Positions 23,094 through 28,878 of a DNA stretch of 28,878 bases are shown piece by piece (position 1 is the first letter of the stretch; each line of letters begins with the position of its first letter). Under the pieces are notes generated by a model, which made no database searches, had not been told where the DNA came from, and was given only the letters and a program-made list of their open reading frames with translations. The DNA comes from Ruminococcaceae bacterium UBA5450 (GTDB lineage Bacteria > Bacillota > Clostridia > Oscillospirales > Acutalibacteraceae), in NCBI GenBank assembly GCA_002424295.1, contig DIQY01000007.1, forward strand, positions 10,404-39,281, read 5' to 3'. A program made the translations under genes and the position numbers.

Positions 23094-23121
23094 GAATAGA
23101 AACTGTATAGAGGGTGATTTT

Positions 23122-23973
23122 ATGAAAAAGCAACCGCGTGTAGCAGCAATTCATGATCTTTCCGGCTTCGGCCGTTGCTCATTGAGTATTGTTCTGCCGG
23201 TTCTGAGTGCAGCCGGAATTGAGACCTGTCCGATTCCGACCGCTGTTTTTTCCAGCCATACCGGAGGCTTGCCGGGCGTTTGGCATCAAGACCTCACCGA
23301 GGCCATGGATGGATTTTTAAAGCAGTGGAAACAGCTTGGCTTGACTTTTGATGCGATTTATGTAGGATTTTTAGGCAGTGAAAAACAAATTTCCATAGTA
23401 AAAGAATTTTTGCAGACGTTTTCCGGGCCGAAGACCTTTATACTGGTCGATCCTGCAATGGCAGATCATGGTGCGCTTTATCAGACTTATACGAAAAAAA
23501 TGGCAGAAGAAACTGCAGAACTTTGTTCTGCTGCAGATTTAATCGTCCCGAATCGTACTGAGTCAGCTTTTCTTCTTCAGGAGCCCTATGAGGAAAAGCC
23601 CTGTGTACGGGAAGAAATTGAGTCTCAGTTAAGGCGCCTTTCAGATTTGGGACCGCGTAAAGTGGTTTTGACAGGCGTCTGGTTTGCACCGGCACTTTTG
23701 GGAGCAGCGGGGTTTGACCGTGATACAGGAAAGTTCAGTTATGCATTGGCACCAAAAATTCAAGGAAATTATCATGGAACGGGAGATCTTCTTGCCTCCT
23801 CTCTTTTAGCGGGAATTTTAAATCACATCTCGTTTGAGGGGGCTTTGCAGGCGGCAGTCGATTTTACGGCTCTCAGTATTCGTACAACATGGGAAGCAGG
23901 GACGGATCCCCGTTATGGAGTTTTGTTCGAACCGCTTTTGCCGCAGTTTCAAAAGGCGATCGGCTGTTTTTGA
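23122..23973 (+). CDS. Pyridoxamine/pyridoxal kinase-like (PfkB/ThiD superfamily)
   Basis: 283 residues. It starts AAIHDLSGFGRCSL (8-21), with PTAVFSSHTGG (39-49) forming the substrate pocket of pyridoxal/hydroxymethylpyrimidine kinases, VDPAMADHG for phosphate and metal contacts, and GTGDLLASSLLAGIL (219-233) with catalytic D222. It should phosphorylate a B6 vitamer with ATP, giving PLP-pathway cofactor as used by MetY in this window. A PdxY- rather than ThiD-type role is suggested by length and the absence of ThiE/ThiM genes, without certainty. The ATG at 23122 has GAGGGTGAT in front and a promoter at 23065-23093. Confidence 0.85.
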   Translation: MKKQPRVAAIHDLSGFGRCSLSIVLPVLSAAGIETCPIPTAVFSSHTGGLPGVWHQDLTEAMDGFLKQWKQLGLTFDAIYVGFLGSEKQISIVKEFLQTFSGPKTFILVDPAMADHGALYQTYTKKMAEETAELCSAADLIVPNRTESAFLLQEPYEEKPCVREEIESQLRRLSDLGPRKVVLTGVWFAPALLGAAGFDRDTGKFSYALAPKIQGNYHGTGDLLASSLLAGILNHISFEGALQAAVDFTALSIRTTWEAGTDPRYGVLFEPLLPQFQKAIGCF

Positions 23974-23995
23974 CTGAAAACGAAAAGGCATAATC

Positions 23996-24024
23996 TTTAC
24001 ATTTTATGAAATTCAGGCTATACT
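23996..24024 (+). promoter_or_regulatory. Promoter of the FHA-SEDS/PBP operon
   Basis: TTTACA (23996-24001), 17 bases, TATACT (24019-24024). The expected transcript start (about 24031) falls in the left arm of the hairpin at 24026-24070. Confidence 0.6.
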
Positions 24025-24025
24025 T

Positions 24026-24070
24026 AAGGAATCAAAGCTGGCAGCTTTTGCCGCTGAGATTCCTTTTCTT
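24026..24070 (+). terminator. Terminator-like hairpin between the kinase gene and the FHA-SEDS gene
   Basis: AAGGAATC (24026-24033) pairs with GATTCCTT (24058-24065), with an inner AAAGCT/AGCTTT stem, and is followed by a T-rich run. It most likely ends the kinase transcript; it begins immediately after a -10 box. Confidence 0.65.
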
Positions 24071-24122
24071 TATTAAACTATTAAACTAAAAAATTCATTT
24101 TATTCCGAAAGGAGGGGAAGAC

Positions 24123-25970
24123 TTGGAGCAAGTACTAACCGTACTGAAATCTGTACCCAATCTGGTCTTCTTTGTTTTTCGCATTATTATCCCAATTCTG
24201 TCACTTTTGGTGATCTTGCGCTGTTACGCTTCTATGCGCGCAGGACGCAGAAGAGAAGAACCGGTAGTCTTTTTGGAAGATGCAACTTCTGGAGTTATGA
24301 TACCAGTCCTCTATTGGGAAAACAGCATTGGACGGAGCAAAAGCTGTGATATTCGGATTCCGGATGATACCATTAGTCGGGATCATGCTGTTCTGATGCG
24401 CCGAGAATCCGGTTGGACGATCGTAGATACGGAAAGTAAATCCGGTACCTTTTTAAATGGTAAAAAAATCAAGGGGCCTATGAGCGTACGCCCTGGAGAT
24501 ACCATTAAAGTAGGCGCGACCTCTTTGATTTTAAAAAGAGTGACCGATGTAAAGCCTCAGGCACGTCCCGGACGTCACCAGCAGGCAAAAACACCTTCTC
24601 CGGCAGGATTGCTTCTCACAACTACTTTGATTCAGGTTCTGCTTTTTTCGCAGGCCTGCTATGGTTCTGGAGAGCTTTCGTTGCTGCCGGTTTTGCCATT
24701 TGTGGTACTTTTGATTGTAGAATGGGGACTTTATTTTTATTCCCGCAGGATACTTAGCCGCGTAAGCTTTGAAATTGAGACGATTGGTTTCCTGCTTTCT
24801 GGAATTGGACTAGCTCTATTGTCCGGACAGCGTTTGGAACTGGACGAGGGACAAGCTTTGCCGAGCGCTACCACCCTTTTTCATTGGGCCAGTATGAAAG
24901 TAGCCTATACACAGGTGATTACGATGGTAATGGGTGTGATCCTTTTTTGTTTGATGGTTTGGTTTATGAAGGATCTGGAGCGTACTACAAAGTGGAGAAT
25001 TCCGGTTACTGTTGCGGCAGTCGGATTGTTGGCATTGAATCTTTTGCTTGCACATTCTACTTATGGTTCTAAAAACTGGATCAATATTGGTGGAGCGAGC
25101 ATTCAGCCCAGCGAATTTGTAAAGCTTGCTTTTATTTTTGCTGGCGCTGCAACACTAGACCGCTTGCAGACAAAACGAAATTTGGCCGGGTTTATTGGCT
25201 TTTCTGCTATCTGTATGGGTGCACTTTTTCTCATAAAAGATATGGGAACCGCAGTTATCTTCTTTGTGACATTCTTGATCATTTCTTTTATGCGTTCCGG
25301 AAGTGTTCGTACAGTCGCTTTGGCAATTTCTGCTGCCGGACTTGGGGCATTGCTCGTTTTTCAGATGATGCCTCATGTTGCCAGTCGTTTTGACGGTTGG
25401 AGACATGTTTGGGAGGATACACAGAATGCCGGATATCAGCAGTCCCGTGGAATGAGCTATGGTGCCGGCGGAGGACTTTTCGGCCTGGGAATCGGGAACG
25501 GCGGAATGGGTGCTGGTACCGGTCCTATGACCGGAAAATCCAATATGCTTTTTGCTGCCAACAGTGACTTGGTCTTTGATATGATCTGTGAAGAACTTGG
25601 AATTGTTTTGGCAGTTGTTGTTTTGGTAGGTCTCGTTTTGTTGACTTTTTATGTGCGTGGAGATGTCAGCCGCAGCCGCAGCACGTTTTATTCGATTTCG
25701 TCTTGTGCGGCAGCCGGAATGCTTTTGTTTCAGACGATGCTGAATGTTTTTGGCAGCACGGATGTTTTGCCGTTTACCGGTGTGACGCTGCCCTTTATCA
25801 GCGCAGGCGGTAGCAGTATGATCAGCTGTTGGGGAATGCTTGCATTTTTAAAGGCCAGTGATGAACGTACTTATGCAGGCCGCCGCCGGGGAAGTGTCCC
25901 TGTTCCACAGCCTAGTAGAGAAGAGCCGGAATATCGGCCGCGCAGAGCGGTGAGGGGAGACGGTGACTGA
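24123..25970 (+). CDS. FHA-domain/SEDS fusion: FtsW/RodA-family glycosyltransferase
   Basis: 615 residues from a TTG start set by AGGAGG at 24110-24115, 7 bases away. A first membrane helix (about 15-35) leads to a cytoplasmic FHA domain (about 47-140) with the phosphothreonine-binding residues R71 and S74 (IGRSKS), S85-R86-x-H88 and N112-G113. Then a SEDS core with about ten helices: NWINIGGASIQPSEFVKLAF, KDMGTAVIFF, the loop FAANSDLVFDMICEELG with D482 as likely catalytic Asp, and GVTLPFISAGGSS. The tail is basic and proline-rich. It polymerises peptidoglycan glycan strands; the FHA domain should dock a phosphorylated partner of a Ser/Thr kinase that is not in this window. It overlaps the penicillin-binding protein gene by one base. 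Confidence 0.9.
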   Translation: MEQVLTVLKSVPNLVFFVFRIIIPILSLLVILRCYASMRAGRRREEPVVFLEDATSGVMIPVLYWENSIGRSKSCDIRIPDDTISRDHAVLMRRESGWTIVDTESKSGTFLNGKKIKGPMSVRPGDTIKVGATSLILKRVTDVKPQARPGRHQQAKTPSPAGLLLTTTLIQVLLFSQACYGSGELSLLPVLPFVVLLIVEWGLYFYSRRILSRVSFEIETIGFLLSGIGLALLSGQRLELDEGQALPSATTLFHWASMKVAYTQVITMVMGVILFCLMVWFMKDLERTTKWRIPVTVAAVGLLALNLLLAHSTYGSKNWINIGGASIQPSEFVKLAFIFAGAATLDRLQTKRNLAGFIGFSAICMGALFLIKDMGTAVIFFVTFLIISFMRSGSVRTVALAISAAGLGALLVFQMMPHVASRFDGWRHVWEDTQNAGYQQSRGMSYGAGGGLFGLGIGNGGMGAGTGPMTGKSNMLFAANSDLVFDMICEELGIVLAVVVLVGLVLLTFYVRGDVSRSRSTFYSISSCAAAGMLLFQTMLNVFGSTDVLPFTGVTLPFISAGGSSMISCWGMLAFLKASDERTYAGRRRGSVPVPQPSREEPEYRPRRAVRGDGD

Positions 25971-27337
25971 TGAATGTAACCCGTAAACGTTCTTTTATTT
26001 TGTATTTTATTATCGTTGCCTTTATCGGCTGTCTAGGATTCTTTCTATTCGAATATTTTACGAGTGCTTCTTCATGGGCAACGAATCCTGTCAATAAGCT
26101 TGCAACAGCGCAGGCAGGCAGCAATTCTACCGGGCGTGTTTATGATCGCAACGGGGTATTGCTTGCCTATAGCCAAAATGGCGAGCGCCTTTATAACAGT
26201 GATAAGGAAATTCGGTGCAGTATGCTGCATGCGGTAGGGGATACCGAAGGGAATATTTCTACTGGGGTGCAGACTGCCATGCGTAGCCGTTTAACCGGTT
26301 ATAATCTGATCACTGGCCTTGGAACGCCTTTTGGATTAAAGACGACCGGAGATGTGACGCTTACGATTGACAGCAGTTTAAATAAGACCGCATATGAGCT
26401 TATGAACGGGCAAAAAGGCGCCGCGATGATCTATAACTGGAAGACAGGAGAAATCCTTTCTATGGTGAGCAATCCCGGCTTTGATCCACAGAATCCACCC
26501 CAGGATATCGGTACAAATGCTGCCTATGATGGTGCTTATGTGAATAAAGTGCTTTCGGGTGCTCTGACTCCCGGATCTATTTTTAAGATTGTCACGACGG
26601 TGGCGGCCAGCGAAAACATGCCGGATTTGGATAGCCAGAGTTTTCATTGTGATGGATCCGAAGTGATCGGAGGATCGCCGATTACCTGTACCGAAGTACA
26701 TGGGGATCAGAATTTTCAGCAGGCGCTTGCCAATAGCTGTAATATTGCATTTGCGCATCTGTCCATTAATCTTGGCGCCAATACAATGACGAAGACGGCA
26801 GAAGAACTGGGATTTAACAAGAGCTTTGAAGTGGATGGAATTCCGACTGCAAAAAGCAGTTATAATGTTAGTACTGCCAGCGAAAATCAGCTGGGTTGGT
26901 CTGGCGTAGGACAATATACGGATACCGTGAATCCCTGCCATATGGCAAGAATTCTGGGAGCAATCGCAAATGGAGGAAATGCAGTGACACCGCATTTTGT
27001 TAAGATTTCCGGGCTTCCTGATCTGATCGGGAATTCGGGAGAATCCATGATGTCAAGTACGATTGCCAATCGCGTAAAAGCCTATCTGCGCTGGAATGTG
27101 CAAAATTATTATGGCGATAAGATGTTCCCTACTGGGATGCAGGTTTGCGCTAAGACCGGTACGGCAGAACTCGGAGAGAATAAACAAAATAACGGTTGGA
27201 TGGTTGGCTTTTCTCAAAATGACAGCACACCGTATGCGTTTGTTGTAGTAGTTGAGGATACTTCTCAGTATGGATATCAGTCAGCCGGACGAGTGGCCAG
27301 CGGCTTGATGCAAGCTGCCACAAATTTGAAAAAATGA
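25970..27337 (+). CDS. Class B penicillin-binding protein (PbpA-like transpeptidase)
   Basis: 455 residues: one N-terminal membrane helix (about 9-29), a short linker domain (GRVYDRNGVLLAYS), then a transpeptidase domain with S203-I-F-K206 (SxxK; nucleophile S203), S256-C-N258 (SxN) and K395-T-G-T398 (KTG). The length is close to actinobacterial PbpA and shorter than typical FtsI or PBP2 (about 580-700), the dimerisation region being small. It cross-links peptide stems outside the membrane. The start ATG overlaps the TGA of the FHA-SEDS gene, so the two are probably a stoichiometric SEDS-bPBP pair. Confidence 0.92.
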   Translation: MNVTRKRSFILYFIIVAFIGCLGFFLFEYFTSASSWATNPVNKLATAQAGSNSTGRVYDRNGVLLAYSQNGERLYNSDKEIRCSMLHAVGDTEGNISTGVQTAMRSRLTGYNLITGLGTPFGLKTTGDVTLTIDSSLNKTAYELMNGQKGAAMIYNWKTGEILSMVSNPGFDPQNPPQDIGTNAAYDGAYVNKVLSGALTPGSIFKIVTTVAASENMPDLDSQSFHCDGSEVIGGSPITCTEVHGDQNFQQALANSCNIAFAHLSINLGANTMTKTAEELGFNKSFEVDGIPTAKSSYNVSTASENQLGWSGVGQYTDTVNPCHMARILGAIANGGNAVTPHFVKISGLPDLIGNSGESMMSSTIANRVKAYLRWNVQNYYGDKMFPTGMQVCAKTGTAELGENKQNNGWMVGFSQNDSTPYAFVVVVEDTSQYGYQSAGRVASGLMQAATNLKK

Positions 27338-27394
27338 TGAATGGGGGAAAATAAATTTCCCGTTATAATCGCTTGTATTTTTGAAAAATTTCTA

Positions 27395-27440
27395 AAAAAG
27401 AGCGGCAAAGCCTAAATGAAAAAGGCTTTGCCGCTCTTTT
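27395..27440. terminator. Bidirectional terminator between convergent units
   Basis: A 13-base-pair stem (27400-27412 with 27424-27436), extended by A's on the left and T's on the right, serves both the penicillin-binding protein gene and the HAD gene on the other strand. Confidence 0.88.
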
Positions 27441-27452
27441 AAATTTTTAACT

Positions 27453-28118
27453 TTAGGTTCGGGTGATAATGGGTAAAAGATCCAAAGGACTTTTTGCCAG
27501 ATAGACTGCATGATTTTCAGAAAGTTCTTTGGCATCACGAAATCCCCAGAGTGCACCGGCTGTATCCATCCCTGCTGCTGCACCGGTCTGCATATCGGTG
27601 TTTGTGTCGCCAATATAGAGAATTTCTTTGGGAGCTAAGTGAAATACTTCTGCAATTTTCAGAGCACCGTCCGGAGCGGGTTTTCGGGGAATCCCATCTT
27701 GCTGGCCGCAGCAGACTGTAAATGTCTGCGCTGGAAAATAATTTGCAATGATTTTTTGTACCCATGGGTCTGGCTTGTTGGAAAGAACCCCCGTCGGAAT
27801 GGCATGTGTTTTCAGTTCTTTTAAGAGCTCTTTCATTCCCGGATAGTCTGCAATTTTGCGGCAGGGGTCAGAGGCATAGAGTGATTCATAAATATGGCGG
27901 AGATGAAAAGCTTCCTCTTTTGTATGGCCTTCTGGCTTTACCCGGTTCAGCATACGCTCGATTTGTACCACAGTGCCGTTTCCCACAATCCTCCGAAAAT
28001 CTTCCGGAGGGATTGTCGCGTAATGGCAGGCTTCAAGTGCTTCATTGGAAAATTCCGCGATAGAAAATAAAGTGTTTAAAAGGGTTCCATCCAAATCAAA
28101 GATGCAGGCTTTATACAT
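27453..28118 (-). CDS. HAD-superfamily phosphatase (phosphoglycolate phosphatase-like)
   Basis: 221 residues from the preferred start. HAD motifs are complete: I, D8-L-D10-G-T; II, S113-N114 (LSNKPD); III, K146 (RKPAPD); IV, GDTNTD (D171, D175). A helical cap (about 15-85) is of the Gph/PGMB type, so the substrate is probably a small phosphate ester. A start 6 codons upstream (28136) has no ribosome site, whereas AGAGG precedes 28118. The gene overlaps the upstream beta-helix gene by 8 bases and is translationally coupled with it. Confidence 0.88.
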   Translation of the reverse strand: MYKACIFDLDGTLLNTLFSIAEFSNEALEACHYATIPPEDFRRIVGNGTVVQIERMLNRVKPEGHTKEEAFHLRHIYESLYASDPCRKIADYPGMKELLKELKTHAIPTGVLSNKPDPWVQKIIANYFPAQTFTVCCGQQDGIPRKPAPDGALKIAEVFHLAPKEILYIGDTNTDMQTGAAAGMDTAGALWGFRDAKELSENHAVYLAKSPLDLLPIITRT

Positions 28119-28797
28119 GTGCAGAATCCTCTGCATGTTTTTTCACGATATGATCTGCGCACTTAAAGATACTGCTCTGTGGAATAAATCCCCGTACACA
28201 ACTGACGGGATAAACATTGCTGTCACGCCCAATGACAGTACCTGGATTCAGAACAGAATTACAGCCCACTTCGACTCGATCACCGAGAATTGCGCCGAAC
28301 TTTTTTCTTCCGGTAGGAATTGCCTGAGGACCATGAACTACAACCAATGTTTTGTCTGATTTTACATTGCTGGTAATGGAGCCTGCGCCCATATGACTGT
28401 GAAACCCGAGAATCGAATCGCCAACATAGTTATAATGAGGAACCTGCACATTGTCAAAAAGGATCACATTTTTGAGTTCGGTAGAATTTCCGACTACGCA
28501 GTGACTTCCGACAAGCGCATCTTTACGAATGAAGGCGCCTGGACGCACTTCGGTTTCCGGACCGATAATGCAGGGTCCCGCGATGTAATTATTTGGATAA
28601 ATTTTTGCAGATTTTGCGATCCAGATATTTTTTCCCCGCTGTTCATACTCCTCTTTCGGAAGAGTGGGACCGAGCGCTAGAATGAAGGAATCGATTTCAT
28701 CCAGTGCTTCCCAAGGATACTGGAACTTCTGTAGGAGAGGTGCTGCCAGTGTATGAGAAAGATCTAATAGTGATTTTATCGTCAATTCTTGTACCAT
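28111..28797 (-). CDS. Left-handed beta-helix protein resembling the GlmU acetyltransferase half
   Basis: 228 residues. After a helical N-terminal 55 residues, hexapeptide repeats run from about 58 to 210. The segment VVGNSTELKN, then VPHYNYVGDSILGFHSHMGAGSITSN (residues 101-144), follows the acetyltransferase domain of GlmU, including the positions of its catalytic histidine (H121) and of E107/K109. The uridylyltransferase domain of GlmU is missing, so it is not a full GlmU; similar proteins are often labelled UDP-N-acetylglucosamine pyrophosphorylase. It may acetylate a sugar or amino-sugar phosphate. AAAGGATG precedes the ATG. Its start and ribosome site are repeated in inverse orientation at the window edge. 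Confidence 0.8.
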   Translation of the reverse strand: MVQELTIKSLLDLSHTLAAPLLQKFQYPWEALDEIDSFILALGPTLPKEEYEQRGKNIWIAKSAKIYPNNYIAGPCIIGPETEVRPGAFIRKDALVGSHCVVGNSTELKNVILFDNVQVPHYNYVGDSILGFHSHMGAGSITSNVKSDKTLVVVHGPQAIPTGRKKFGAILGDRVEVGCNSVLNPGTVIGRDSNVYPVSCVRGFIPQSSIFKCADHIVKKHAEDSAHV

Positions 28798-28815
28798 AGA
28801 GTAAACATCCTTTCT
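28784..28815. repeat. Left arm of a perfect inverted repeat
   Basis: These 32 bases cover the ribosome site and first five codons of the beta-helix gene. They are identical to the reverse complement of 28847-28878. The spacer (28816-28846) is 31 bases. Confidence 0.95.
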
Positions 28816-28846
28816 ATAATAAAAGAGGTCTTTTTTTTGGCCTTAC

Positions 28847-28878
28847 AGAAAGGATGTTTACTCTATGGTACAAGAATT
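28847..28878. repeat. Right arm of the inverted repeat, cut by the window edge
   Basis: A 32/32 match to the reverse complement of 28784-28815. On the plus strand it opens a new reading frame at 28865 (ATG, then V, Q, E), the start of a second, divergent copy of the beta-helix gene or of a fold-back artefact. The match has no end inside the window. Confidence 0.95.
28865..28878 (+). CDS. Partial start of a divergent second copy of the beta-helix gene, or artefact
   Basis: Only MVQE and two more bases are visible, identical to the start of the gene on the other strand, with the same AAAGGATG ribosome site. Real only if the inverted repeat is genuine. Confidence 0.3.

Noticed and set aside
23065..23121. 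Upstream extension of the pyridoxamine-kinase-like gene to a TTG
   Set aside because: That TTG is part of a good -35 box, and the ATG at 23122 has its own ribosome site and begins the family's conserved strand.
24071..24086. Short direct repeat (TATTAAAC twice)
   Set aside because: Low-complexity AT sequence in a leader; too short to support a function.
26378..26995. Minus-strand open frame (205 codons) opposite the penicillin-binding protein gene
   Set aside because: It is a shadow of the transpeptidase domain, rich in Cys, His and Ile, without a ribosome site.

Overview
The window looks like chromosomal core DNA from a low-to-moderate GC Firmicute of the class Clostridia, most likely an Oscillospirales/Ruminococcaceae-type anaerobe. 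This is inferred from gene content: formate-tetrahydrofolate ligase, the MurT/GatD lipid II amidation pair, a CmpB-type membrane protein, an IscR-like Rrf2 regulator beside metY, dockerin-like repeats, AGGAGG ribosome sites and sigma-A-type promoters. I see no rRNA or tRNA gene, insertion sequence, prophage or CRISPR array.

Layout. (1) 1-122: two terminator-like hairpins closing an unseen upstream unit and/or the operon to the right. (2) 123-7279, minus strand: a three-gene operon read from 7279 leftwards. It encodes a 1595-residue multidomain protein (HD hydrolase, HEAT-like helices, NMNAT-type nucleotidyltransferase, phosphoribosyltransferase-like domain), then a divergent lactate/malate-dehydrogenase-like protein, then an FMN-reductase-like flavoprotein with a cysteine cluster. 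I know no described function for this set; it is the best candidate here for an unstudied system. (3) 7490-9255, plus: a CmpB-type membrane protein and a membrane-anchored metallophosphoesterase. (4) 9375-10779, plus: a TetR regulator and a TauE/SafE exporter behind a consensus promoter with a palindromic operator in its spacer. (5) 10905-14241, minus: gatD, murT and a rodA-like SEDS gene. (6) 14336-16429, plus: an IscR-like Rrf2 regulator, a 328-base gap with terminator, promoter and possible leader peptide, then metY. The same palindrome core lies upstream of both genes. (7) 16541-17486, minus: two tandem PaaI-type thioesterases. (8) 17704-21632, plus: fhs-tsaE-tsaB-rpiB-upp, tightly packed. 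(9) 21863-22966: a membrane-anchored protein with a Ser-rich linker and dockerin-like C-terminus. (10) 23122-23973: a pyridoxamine-kinase-like gene. (11) 24123-27337: a fused FHA-SEDS protein overlapping a class B penicillin-binding protein. (12) 27453-28797, minus: a HAD phosphatase overlapping a GlmU-like left-handed beta-helix protein. (13) 28784-28878: a perfect inverted repeat running off the right edge.

Several units concern the cell wall: MurT/GatD amidates lipid II, the two SEDS proteins polymerise glycan, one is paired with a transpeptidase and carries a phosphothreonine-binding FHA domain, and the GlmU-like protein may touch amino-sugar nucleotide supply. Another group serves one-carbon, sulfur and cofactor metabolism (fhs, metY, the pyridoxamine kinase, and perhaps the giant nucleotidyltransferase). 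All functional calls are by eye from motifs and remembered family features; no search was run.
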